From Zerene cesonia (lineage: Eukaryota; Arthropoda; Insecta; Lepidoptera; Pieridae): a stretch of DNA of 64,000 nt. The notes below the pieces were generated by a model. It did not search any database, was not told where the DNA came from, and worked only from the letters and a program-made list of their open reading frames with translations. The position numbers and the translations under genes were made by a program. This document shows positions 37,301 to 47,934 of the stretch, one piece after another. The stretch spans positions 3,596,001 to 3,660,000 of the forward strand of contig NC_052130.1 in the NCBI RefSeq assembly GCF_012273895.1, written 5' to 3'. Numbering within the stretch: the stretch's first letter is position 1; the number at the start of each line of letters is the position of its first letter.

Positions 37301-38853
37301 AATATGTACTATAGAATTGAATTTAGAAGTATGGGCGTGATAAAGTTTTCGTTTGAAGATAATAGGAGAAATAATGGATTATGCAATACGTAATAGTATT
37401 AGATACAATAAGACGAATATTGGAAAAGCTTTTTTCTGTAATTTTTCGCGTTTAAATGGAGATAATTGATAAGATTTATGTATGATTTCTGTTTTAAGAA
37501 TAATATGCGACGATATGTTCAATTGTCTTTAATGTCATGTCGCATCATAAATTGCATTTTTGTTGAATATATCATCTATATCTTACTTCGAGGCACACAT
37601 TTCCAAACAGCTTTCTTAGCGCCGTTTTTGATACATGGATTACTAATCCTGTCATCTTCTTCGCTGTATCTGAAGAAAAAATAATTATGTCATTATATAA
37701 ATAAGTTTATTCAAGTGACAAAAAGTACTAAAGTAATTTTTTCTTACAATTTGCAAGTATCTACATCTTAAATTTGTGACAAAAAAAACTGTAATAAATA
37801 GCAAGTAATATGTACCTATAATGATTAATCCGAACAAATTAACACATGGAGATAGAATCCTGCATAAGATCGACCTTCACCTGTATGATTTTTCTGATGA
37901 GAATTATTTATTTAACTATTAAATCTCTTTAAACATATATAAATAGAGTTGTCTTTTAAAATAAACATTATCTGATCAAGGTAGACTATTATGTTCCGGG
38001 CACGTTTTATTTGATTCGAAACATTTGAAGGTCAATCCTATGCAGGTTTTTAGACTATTATATTCACTGCTTATAAACCAAAAAACTACAGCCAATTAGG
38101 CAAGGGCACAACAAAGACAATTAAAATTTGAGATTAGGTTATTATCAAACGAAGTAAACGTAAAATGTAAAGTTTATAAAATAAGTCATGTTATATACCT
38201 ATAAGTGCCTGAAACAACATAAAAGTGTTTGGCATCTTCTATACAAGCCGCTGACGTCAGGATGTACTCGTCATGTATAATGACACCTCCGCAAACCCAT
38301 CGCCGAAAGTCCTTATATCTCGGATTGTTTGATGGTAACTTAAGATACACCTTAAAGAAAATAATATGACGATATTTCTTATTATATTAAGGATTGTGTG
38401 TTAGCTTTAAAGCTCATTTTCTTTGTCTGCTAAGTTTTCATCGAATCCAGTCTTAAATTTTAGTGAAAATCAGTCCCAATTCTCATACCATATAAGGTCT
38501 ATTATTCCTGACTTCGTCCCCATTTAGGATTCTTCTGCTCCCGTTTATAATGTTTTTAATATCACTGATATTCGTTTTAGTGATAATATTCTGTATGTAA
38601 TTTGGTATTGTGGTTGCAACGTCTATCGATTTTATACCTAAAAATGGACATGAAAGATTACATTAACATTGTATAGTTAGGTAACTCAGTTTTCTATCTA
38701 AGCCCAATGAATAAACACAAGTTTTTATAAGGTCCACTCAAGTGACAAGAATGTTAGTAATTTAGTATATTTCAAGGTCCCTTTAATGAGATCGCTATAA
38801 TTTTCATACTCACTAAAAAACTGTAAAAATAAAAGGTAAACAAAAATAAACAT
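34345..38853 (-). CDS. SPH2: secreted catalytically dead serine protease homolog, 10 exons
   Basis: Exons in coding order: 38814-38853, 38489-38637, 38199-38350, 37587-37669, 37000-37217, 36311-36481, 35793-35945, 35219-35391, 35070-35147 and 34345-34525. They join in frame to 465 residues. The signal exon codes MFIFVYLLFLQFF. The activation-like site is SRRILNGDEV at the end of a pro-region of about 35 residues. Then come WVCGGV, LTSAAC (Ala98 for His57), NNDIAIVKVED (Asp159 as Asp102), IAGWGST, CKHRWG...MIC, GGFCENDHGGP (Gly at the 189 position, His325 for Ser195) and LYTSVFKNR. Extra cysteines (NPCIKNGAKKAVWKC; RGCDFVPKPIC) suggest disulphides beyond the usual set. An Arg/Asn-rich 51-residue insert (exon 7) precedes the active-site loop. 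The tail is about 85 residues. Frames and splice sites are all intact, so this is not a pseudogene by sequence. Confidence 0.88.
34865..35010 (+). repeat. Dispersed repeat (family A) in SPH2 intron 9
   Basis: Contains 'attgcaatcggttcagtaat', 'gcgtgaaagagtaacaaaca' and 'tttataatattagtagga'. Confidence 0.6.
35565..35705 (-). repeat. Degenerate LINE tail (family G) in SPH2 intron 7
   Basis: Inverted relative of 50378-50535, keeping 'gaccggtttcctcacgatat' and 'taaccactgagccactacag'. Confidence 0.45.
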
Positions 38854-39608
38854 GTTCAAATAAAGAAGCAATAATTTATTATATTATCTTGTATTGGTTT
38901 GGTTCATAACATGATTAAATAACTACAATTTCACGGTTGATATGAAGTTTTGATTGAAGCCGATAGCCGGATGAATATTTTTATTGTATTCTCAAGATAT
39001 ATTGTGCTCTGAGATTAATCTAGTCCTTTTATTAGGTATTCTAATAATCTTTTAATTGGGTTATCACTGGAATTAAATATTTCAGTTTCGTAAAATACCT
39101 AATATTTTTGATACATGCACTTATGTATTTTTATTGGCCTATAAGAAGAGCAAGTTTCAATGAGAAAAAATATATATACTCTTATATTCAAACACATTCA
39201 AGTATGTTAGTAAGGTTTATGCTTTTAAAATAATTTAACTTAATTCATGATTATTCTTTGTTTCCTTACGATTTTCTTTTTTGTAAACAAAAAAAAAATG
39301 CAAGTTGTATATCCATTATTTATTAAATTATAAAGGGACAGATGAAAGGAATCCAGAAACTATTAGGTTACTAGACATTGCCCGCGGCTACGCTCGCCTT
39401 CGAATTGTACATCTAAAATAATTCTTGAATCAACCAGAATACACACAATCTGTTATTTCAATCGATCCAGACGTTTTCGAGGATCTCAGTAACAAATGCA
39501 TGCACCGAAAAAAAACATTTACAGATTTACCTACTTATATGGTCCGAGATATGGAAATACAACAAAGGACTTATTGTATGGAGTGGGGAGAAGATTTTTT
39601 AATTGAAA

Positions 39609-39614
39609 TTTATT
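39609..39614 (-). terminator. Candidate poly(A) signal of SPH1
   Basis: AATAAA on the minus strand, 66 nt after the SPH1 stop codon. Confidence 0.45.
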
Positions 39615-39680
39615 AAAAAAATAAATTGTTAATGTTGCATGTGATGTTAAAAAAACATTATTCAGAGGTATTTTATAGAT

Positions 39681-42600
39681 TTATATTTTGCGTGTTTTGT
39701 GTTTTACAGGCGCTTTCTCCTTTATTGGCGAAGTTGCGCTCTGCTTGACCTTCTTTGTATTTCCCATACGAATCGAGTTTGATTTTGATTCACTCTTAGC
39801 AGCACTGAAATGTATAAAATTATGATCTAATGTACGATAGTTCATTTAAAATGTACTTAATTATTTAACACGGTAGTGGTCAGTTGCATTATCATTTGGA
39901 ATATAGTTCGTATGTAGGTATTTTTGGAATTTCCAATATATATTTACATATACATAGATTTCAATAGATCCATGCATTTGTCTAGATTAGTAATTAAATT
40001 GATTATTAGTGAATAAAAAAACAATCTAGTAAAATGTAGTGATTTGGAAGTATTCGCGAAGTTTTCAAGCAAAATTATAAAATTTTCTATATTTTATAAT
40101 ACCTGTTTTTCTTAATAAATAAAAATCCAGTATCATGAGTTATGTTCCCAATGAACTCTTCACCAATTCAACCGATTTTGATGAAACTTGGCATTTTATG
40201 TGTAATTTGGTCCAACTTAGGAAATAGGATAGTTTTTTTTTCGATCATCAAAAAATATTACACTAATGAATTATTTCTCAAGCTGTAATACTATAAAAAC
40301 TTGCCCTGATATTTACCCTTCAGGATGGTTCGCCCAGCTGAATATTGTCTCACTAATGCGGGTTTGTGATGTTCTCAATAATCTTTTACAAGAGGCACTG
40401 AAAACATATTTGAGAGCATATCTCAGAAAGATATTCGTTTTTCATTGGAGAAAAAATACGAAAGAGCCTTGTTAAATAAATATTTACCTAAATGTAAAGT
40501 GAACACCAATTTTAAACAAAGAGTTATGGGAATTAAGGAATCGTTTAATCAAAAGTTTATTGACGGATCTTTTCAAAAAAAGAACATTTAACATTTATAA
40601 TATTATCATAATAAAGTCAGTCTATATGTTTTTGAGTTTCATTTAGTTTGAATTTGTCTTAAAAAAAAGGTGTGTGTGCGATTCACACATGATAGAAGTG
40701 AAACTTTAGTAAATCGACAAAAGAATGAATAAAATAGTATGTATATTTCTGTCTCATTCTTTGCCGGCTTCATTCTACACATTTTTGTATTTCTGTCTCT
40801 TACCTGTCGTTTTTCCGTTGCATCCGGTTTGAAATCACAACGATTCTAAAGAAGTTTCACTTCAAAAAGAATATGATGAAAAAATTATGGGAAAAGAACT
40901 TTAATTCTAACTACTATTAATACAATACTATATTGTAGTAGTCTACGTACCAAATTTCATTGCAATCAGTTCAATAGTTTTTGCGTGAATGAGTCCTCAC
41001 AAACTTTCGCATTTATAATATAATATAATTTTTTACTGGATAAACCGATTTTTTTATTCTCTTTTCATTTGATAGCTGGTGCCTGCCACATGGTTCCATA
41101 TAAATTTGGTCAAGTCCTGACAATTTGAACGCAGTTTAGTTCTTTGTTAAAAACAATTATCTAATAATGATAATACATACGCCATATCCTTATTAACAGC
41201 GCATCCAATTAAGTGTCTGTTTTTCCACACGCTGGTGTACAGATAAGGCCCGTAGCACTTTTGCGTGATGTTAGCGGTCTGACACGCGGATATCACCCCC
41301 ACCACTACAGAGCCAGTGCCGTAACCCACTACGAGGGGCCCGCCGTGGTCGTTCTATGGAAGTTTCGTGGATTTTACGTGCTAGGAATTTGCAAATGTAA
41401 CTACAGTGACGTTATTACCACATTCTTTATTGTTATTTATAATATATTTACATCATTATAAATGTGTAAGTACTAAATACTTCTTGGTGACATGGCTTAG
41501 TATGTCATTCAGAAGAATCAAATGATCAGCGATCACCACTGGCCATGAACAAATAAGTTACCCACTTTTAAGTGGCAAGAGATAAAGAAGGCTTGATGGC
41601 GATAGGAATAATGAATGCAGGAATGGAATTGTAAGAAAGGGGGAAAAGCATTATACTCGTAGATACGGGATTTCGTGTTTTTGTCTTTGATAGGAAATCG
41701 TTGTTATTTAGTACTGTTTTAGAATCTGGAGTATCTGGAAATTCGGTGATCTATTTTGATGAAAATAATCACATTATATCTTATAATTATTGAATTTTTT
41801 CTAGAAAGATCAATAAACTATAAATTATAAGATGGCTCACGATATTAAATGCAATTGTACCTCACAAAACCCTCCCGAAACCACTTTGGACCGTCTCGTT
41901 GCATTCATATGGTTAGCGGAGTGCAAGTCGCTGCTGTGTGCGACCATGTGCCGGCGCCCTTCCACCTCCTCATCTGATAACACCAGCTCTTTACAACTTA
42001 TCCCTTGTTCCTATATTTTAATAGGAATTTTAGATTTTTTTTTTAAGTTTAGATATTTCTTAAATTTTAATGTGTTATTGACATCTGCCAACCCGCACTC
42101 GATCAGCGTGGTGGATTGTAGCCTGAACCCTCATAGGAGGCCTGTGTCCCAGCAGTGGGAACATGTATGGGCTGATGATGATGATGAGATCGGGTTTTTT
42201 TTCGTAAAATAATTCAGCTAACCCATTTCTAATCAAAATATTAAAAAATATTTGAAAGATCAAACTAATTAATCCTTACTAATATTATCATTGCGAAAAT
42301 GTGTGTTTAATGATATTTCTTTTACGTGGAAATTGAATTCTATTATGATTTTTGAATCTTGAGCCTCCTTCATTCCTATCAAATTCCTAATGGACAATAA
42401 TGATACGTATTTAAATCTCCCCAAAAAATCCAATAGATGGCGCTATTACTGTTAAATTTGACCAGCGGGCGAAGCCGTAGACAGAATCTGGTACTATATA
42501 AACTACATAAACTTGATAAAAAAGTGATACCTTACAAAGATCGTTCATATTCTCATCCGAGCTATCCTTCGCGCAGACCATGTTTCCATCAATGATGTGG

Positions 42601-43351
42601 TGGTACCGCTCCGGCCAGCGAGCTTTGCAGGTCTTTTTGGATATCAGCATTACCTCTGTTTCTAAGAGGTCTGGTGAATTTTCTGTAGTCTGCCCATATA
42701 CCTGAAGCGATAGAGAATATAGAAAAATCTATATTTAATTAATTAAGATATAGGAGCCTTATACACACAGGTCTGTGCTAAGTGTAGAGATGTGTAAAAA
42801 AGTACCTGTAATATCAATTTACATTATAAATGTAAATGTTTCTGTCTAGTATTGCCTATTGCGCTTTCTCGACTAAAGCATAAATTACATACAAAACGTA
42901 GAACTAGACTTGGAAAAGCCAATCTTGTAGCAAGGAAGATATTCGATGCCAATGAAATAAAGAATAAAAATGGCTGTCAAAGTGGGGGCGGTTAAACCAG
43001 TGGCTTACATCGCCGAAGCTGTCCGTAGTGCCCCAACCAGCAATAGAAGCAGCCGTCCCCGGCTTCTCCAAGTCCTCACTCTGGTTGTTATAGGCGATCG
43101 TCTTGGGCACGAAGTCGCAGCCTCTGATCCGCCTCTCGAAGTTGAAGTCATCCTCCACCCTCACTACCGCTATGTCGTTGACCATCCAGCGGATGTTGTC
43201 GAAATCAGCGCCGTCGAAAACGTAATCTGTATTAATGGTGTAACTTTTAAAATATTCTCTTAAAAATATACATGACCAGCTGCGACCCGCGGTTTCACCC
43301 GTGAAAGTCCGTATCCCGTAGGAATATCGTGATAGAAAGTTGCCTATATGT

Positions 43352-43396
<45 letters not shown>

Positions 43397-45761
43397 ACAG
43401 TCGGCAATGGAGCTGGTGAGACGCCTGATGGTAAGCGCCACCACCGCCCATGAACATTTGTAGAGGCATAAGGTCCTTTGCAGACCTTACGCCTCTACAA
43501 ATGGATTGCCGACTTTTTGGGAAGGGATTAAGAAAGGATTGGCGATAGGAATAAAGGAAAGGACTGGGAAGGGTAAGGAAAAGGATATAGGCCTCCGGCT
43601 CCCCCACTCACCGAACGAAACACAGCAGAATGCTATTTCACGCCGGTCTTCTGTGGGGGTGTGGTACTTCCCCGGTGCGAGCTGGCCCAATTCGTGCCGA
43701 AGCGTGCTCGACTACCACATAAAGTCATCATCAGTTGTCCAGCTGTATATGTACCAAATTTAATTGCAATCGGTTCAGTAGTTTTTGCATGAAAGAGCAA
43801 CAAACACACACACATCCTTACAAACTTTCGCATATAATATTAGTAGGTACCTTATATATCATTACATTATGGAAAAATCCCTGAAATCGATTTAGTTGTA
43901 TAAATTTAATGTCTAAATGAAAACTTATATGAAAATGCAATAAGTTTGAATGAGTTTCAGGCATTAGGAGACGCACAAACGAACGAGACTTCTATGGCAT
44001 TTATAAATAAGGTCTACTCTGTAAATTGTGAACTTGGAATGTCGATTAATAATAATTAATTAATCATCAAAAATACTTACGTTGCGGCACACACTTCCAC
44101 ACCGCTTTCTTAGCACCATTTTTAATGCATTCGTCATATAATCCAATGGGAAACCATCTAAAACATTAAAATATTGAAATCCTGCTATAACGAACGGAAA
44201 TTATACAATTTTCTTGTAGATAATGTTCAAAATTAAATACGGTTTTATATGGTATGGTATTATTTTATATAATCGTATCTTAATATACATAAATTACGTG
44301 TCAGATTGTTTATCCGCGATGGACTCCTAAACTACTCAACCGATTTTAATCAAATTTGCACGCCATGTACAGTTTGATACAGCTTAAAAGATATAGATAT
44401 AAATAGATAAGAGGTAAATGACTACTCGGGCGGAGCCGGGGCGTGCAGCTAGTGCGACCTCCTCCATTTTTGGAAAAGTTGGTTAACAAAACAACAGTAT
44501 GGGAGCTTAGATTATAAAACACTTTATAATCTGAATTCTGTGTATAGCCGTTGCTTATAAAAATGTAATTTGTAACATCGGAACACTATTACAAAGTCAG
44601 GGGAACAGAGATGAAGTCTACACCACCTATGGGTTCCAGACACCACATAAAAATGCTTAACGTCCTCTATACAAGCAGCTGACGTCAGGATATACTGGGA
44701 ATCAATTATCACTCCACCACACAACCAGTTCGGGTCTAGCTTTGTTTCTGTTGTCGCTGGCCGTAAGTATACCTGTAAACGTATCATATGTTTGTCATTC
44801 TAGAGTACTTTAGCGGAGAGCGGGGAAACTATGAAATACATCGAGATGTTTGTAGATAGATATGTCCTTGATTTGAATTGTTGGCCGTAGAGTTTACTTG
44901 ATAGACTCAAACTTAAACTGAAACATGAATTATTTTTTCAATTAGACGTCTCATAGAATCACTTTTGAGTCATCATAACATAGTTTTAACATTTACCACC
45001 GGTTCAGAAAGCAGTTTCTACAGTGAAGATAATATAATATTATAGAATATTCAGTACATATTACATCTGCCCATGATTTCCCTGTTCTTTTTTGTCTTTC
45101 AAGTTTATTTACTAGTGAACTTACCAAAGTATGGGTAGGTTATACGAGTGTGAACTTCAAATAAATTCATTTAATTAAGATACCTCGCCGCCAGATTAAA
45201 GCCACCAAACTTCAAGTAACATACACATTTATTTCCCGCGCCTGGTACACGTATCACGTTATTAAAGGCATTGTTTTTGTACGCGAACTGTAAATACATA
45301 TTACCATGTACGGTCTGGTGTCTCCCACCTCACTCCCCCTCAAAATGCGTCTTGTTCTAAGGGACAGAAGATCGTTTGTGACGTTTTGCCCTGTATGATT
45401 CAGATAAACTGAAAACAAATAGAACGGGTAATAACAATTTAAGATATTGAGATTTATTAAAATATTGAGGGTAATTTATGAAATATTCTTAAATATTATT
45501 ACTATCTATTAACCTTTGTGTCTTAGTTTAATAAGGCTGAAAAATAATTTTTTTGAACCAATAAATAATAATGAATAATGTAATATTTCATCAGCTACAG
45601 GAGTAGATCTTCGCAATAAAAGTAAATAATACCTTCCGTATGATTAGATGTTTTGACAATCATGATTTGTTGTTGCCTATGTAGGTAGTTAGCTAAGTAG
45701 TCTTGAACTTACCATATTGAAAATTAAATAAATAAATCAACAAAGTCACGAAATATTCCAT
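39681..45761 (-). CDS. SPH1: secreted catalytically dead serine protease homolog with basic C-terminal tail, 10 exons
   Basis: Exons in coding order: 45713-45761, 45305-45408, 44627-44772, 44081-44157, 43009-43226, 42531-42701, 41861-42010, 41181-41353, 40317-40397 and 39681-39804. They join in frame to 430 residues. The start is MEYFVTLLIYLFNFQYG, a signal peptide. A short pro-region with two sequons (NHT, NVT) precedes the activation-like site RRILRGSEV. Landmarks are WLCGGV, LTSAAC (Ala84 for His57), VNDIAVVRVED (Asp143 as Asp102), IAGWGTT, CKARWP...MVC, GGFCENDHGGP (His308 for Ser195) and LYTSVWKNR. One cysteine kept in the other three (PICYNN type) is Ala here (TIAYNN). The last exon codes a 41-residue Lys-rich tail (KKVKQSATSPIKEKAPVKHK). 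It is the first gene of the array in the transcription direction; SPH2 starts 827 bp after its stop. Confidence 0.88.
40660..40865 (+). mobile_element. MITE-like repeat with 12-bp inverted ends (family M)
   Basis: gaagtgaaactt (40695-40706) and its exact reverse complement aagtttcacttc (40852-40863) bound about 170 bp that include 'ttgccggcttcattctacac' and 'cttacctgtcgtttttccg'. It lies in SPH1 intron 8. An inverted copy is at 3465-3660. Confidence 0.5.
40930..41030 (+). repeat. Truncated dispersed repeat (family A)
   Basis: 'gtctacgtaccaaatttcat' to 'tttcgcatttataatata', in SPH1 intron 8. Confidence 0.55.
42075..42190 (+). repeat. LINE 3' tail (family G) in SPH1 intron 6
   Basis: 'aggaggcctgtgtcccagca' and 'atgggctgatgatgatgatg' mark the 3' end of a non-LTR retrotransposon common in Lepidoptera. 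Copies: 25755-25832 (+), 50378-50535 (-), 35565-35705 (-, degenerate). Confidence 0.7.
43290..43855 (+). repeat. Dispersed repeat (family A) split by a nested retroposon
   Basis: The left part 43290-43352 ('gcggtttcacccgtgaaagt', 'gatagaaagttgcctatatg') and right part 43730-43855 ('agttgtccagctgtatatgt', 'gcaatcggttcagtagtttt') are adjacent pieces of the same family when compared with 48715-48900 reversed. They are separated by the element at 43345-43708. Confidence 0.6.
43345..43708 (-). mobile_element. Retroposon 3' end with 38-nt A-tail (family F)
   Basis: A run of 38 T (43354-43391) on the plus strand is the poly(A) tail of an element on the minus strand. The body includes 'gccagctcgcaccggggaag' and 'cacagaagaccggcgtgaaa'. 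A local inverted repeat 'gtagaggcataaggtc'/'gaccttacgcctctac' lies at about 43459-43496. It sits inside SPH1 intron 4. Confidence 0.65.
44290..44455 (-). repeat. Dispersed repeat in SPH1 intron 3
   Basis: 'actactcaaccgattttaat' to 'gactactcgggcggagccgg'; inverted relative of 20640-20835. Confidence 0.5.
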
Positions 45762-45811
45762 TGCACTGAGAATTACGTACAAATCGAACGAAAGTCATTT
45801 ATTTCATTTCA

Positions 45812-45825
45812 CGGTCATATGACCG
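45812..45825. promoter_or_regulatory. Perfect 14-bp palindrome upstream of SPH1
   Basis: cggtcatatgaccg is a perfect palindrome with an E-box core (CATATG). It lies 51-64 nt before the SPH1 start codon and just downstream of a TATA-like box, so it falls at or near the expected transcription start. Confidence 0.4.
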
Positions 45826-45827
45826 CA

Positions 45828-45835
45828 GATTTATA
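45828..45835 (-). promoter_or_regulatory. TATA-like box of SPH1
   Basis: TATAAATC on the minus strand, 67-74 nt upstream of the SPH1 ATG. It would place the start site near 45804 and give a 5' UTR of about 40 nt. Inferred from sequence only. Confidence 0.4.
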
Positions 45836-46057
45836 ATTAAAATCAATCGATGACATGGAACGTTTAAATAAAAAGTGTTCAGGGTTTGGTTTCTAAATAG
45901 AGCTATTAAACTAATCCACGTTTTATATCTAATACATTTTCAATAATTAAATAATTTATTTTAAAGTTACAAATATCTGCTAAACATATTAGATGAATGT
46001 ACACGAAAGAACAAATTTACAAGATCAAATACACATAAAAGCTACCTATATGAATCA

Positions 46058-47285
46058 CAACATGAACGTTCTTCTTCTTCTTCTTTTAATTAATGGCTCC
46101 ACCCAGTAAATAGGGACTCCGCCAATGTCCAGTATATAAGGGAGANNNNNNNNNNNNNNNNNNNNNNNNNNNNNNNNNNNNNNNNNNNNNNNNNNNNNNN
46201 NNNNNNNNNNNNNNNNNNNNNNNNNNNNNNNNNNNNNNNNNNNNNNNNNNNNNNNNNNNNNNNNNNNNNNNNNNNNNNNNNNNNNNNNNNNNNNNNNNNN
46301 NNNNNNNNNNNNNNNNNNNNNNNNNNNNNNNNNNNNNNNNNNNNNNNNNNNNNNNNNNNNNNNNNNNNNNNNNNNNNNNNNNNNNNNNNNNNNNNNNNNN
46401 NNNNNNNNNNNNNNNNNNNNNNNNNNNNNNNNNNNNNNNNNNNNNNNNNNNNNNNNNNNNNNNNNNNNNNNNNNNNNNNNNNNNNNNNNNNNNNNNNNNN
46501 NNNNNNNNNNNNNNNNNNNNNNNNNNNNNNNNNNNNNNNNNNNNNNNNNNNNNNNNNNNNNNNNNNNNNNNNNNNNNNNNNNNNNNNNNNNNNNNNNNNN
46601 NNNNNNNNNNNNNNNNNNNNNNNNNNNNNNNNNNNNNNNNNNNNNNNNNNNNNNNNNNNNNNNNNNNNNNNNNNNNNNNNNNNNNNNNNNNNNNNNNNNN
46701 NNNNNNNNNNNNNNNNNNNNNNNNNNNNNNNNNNNNNNNNNNNNNNNNNNNNNNNNNNNNNNNNNNNNNNNNNNNNNNNNNNNNNNNNNNNNNNNNNNNN
46801 NNNNNNNNNNNNNNNNNNNNNNNNNNNNNNNNNNNNNNNNNNNNNNNNNNNNNNNNNNNNNNNNNNNNNNNNNNNNNNNNNNNNNNNNNNNNNNNNNNNN
46901 NNNNNNNNNNNNNNNNNNNNNNNNNNNNNNNNNNNNNNNNNNNNNNNNNNNNNNNNNNNNNNNNNNNNNNNNNNNNNNNNNNNNNNNNNNNNNNNNNNNN
47001 NNNNNNNNNNNNNNNNNNNNNNNNNNNNNNNNNNNNNNNNNNNNNNNNNNNNNNNNNNNNNNNNNNNNNNNNNNNNNNNNNNNNNNNNNNNNNNNNNNNN
47101 NNNNNNNNNNNNNNNNNNNNNNNNNNNNNNNNNNNNNNNNNNNNNACTATCAAAATAGCGAAAAACACTTAAATGAAAACCCAAACACGTGTGACAGATA
47201 TCACGCCAAATGTCAAAGTCCTAAATCGTAATTCACAAAATGAAAGCGAAGCACAAACCAAAAACTAAAAAGCAACATGAACGTT
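46058..47285 (-). mobile_element. Retroposon with (GAA)n tail and 13-bp target duplication, interrupted by a gap
   Basis: caacatgaacgtt occurs at 46058-46070 and again at 47273-47285. Between them, read on the minus strand, the insert runs from 'ctttttagtttttggtttgt' (5' end) through the gap to 'ggtggagccattaattaaaa' and a (GAA)n tail. This is the pattern of a retroposed SINE or LINE fragment. True length is unknown because of the 1000-N gap. Confidence 0.7.
46146..47145. other. Assembly gap (1000 N)
   Basis: Placeholder gap inside a retroposon. Repeats probably broke the assembly here. Confidence 0.99.
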
Positions 47286-47934
47286 GTTTAAAACGGTAAT
47301 CAGAAGATTTGTAATTTTTTTGTTCCTGTGTGGACTTTGAAAAAAAATAATAATAATGCTTCAAAATTTTCATTAACAGTACCGAAATGACGCGATATAA
47401 GGATCTATGTCACTTGAAGTATAAAGTGGTATTAAAACTTATAAATACTGTCATTGTTAAAATAGAAGAAGAGTTCTCTAATATAATATTGTTTTATTTC
47501 TAGATGCGAAATACGGTCTCCGCGCCGAATATTTTACAAAGGTTTAACTATTCGACCATAGATGGCGCTTTAGCAAAAGTTTAATAATATTACTATTCAC
47601 CGATAGATGTCGGATTGCTTAACAATGTTGTATGGGGTTCAAAGTTTTGTTTTATTTTAACTTAATGCTCCTGAAAACCTACGTAAACAAAACACTAGCA
47701 AAAAGCGCATCGTTACAGGGCTTGCTAAGTTTCATACCTTGTATACTACAACAGTCTTTAGAACTTAATAGTGTATCACACTAGCGTCAGATACAAATTT
47801 AATTTTTAAATTTTTAATATACATTAATTACCTCATATTATTAAATAAACTGATAGAAACAAGTAATTTTAAATTATTAAATAAACTGATAGAAAAAGTT
47901 GTATATTTGTATTTTTGTAAGTTTGTAACGTTTT

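Noticed and set aside
44660..44690. TGACGTCAG-like sites in SPH exons 3
   Set aside because: They are the coding sequence for the conserved Leu-Thr-Ser-Ala block and need no regulatory explanation.
24505..45761. Calling the array active trypsins
   Set aside because: His57 and Ser195 are both replaced in every copy and the specificity position 189 is Gly, so classical proteolysis is not expected.
24505..45761. Calling the array pseudogenes
   Set aside because: All four reading frames are open through 10-12 exons with consensus splice sites and conserved exon lengths (218 and 173 nt exons).
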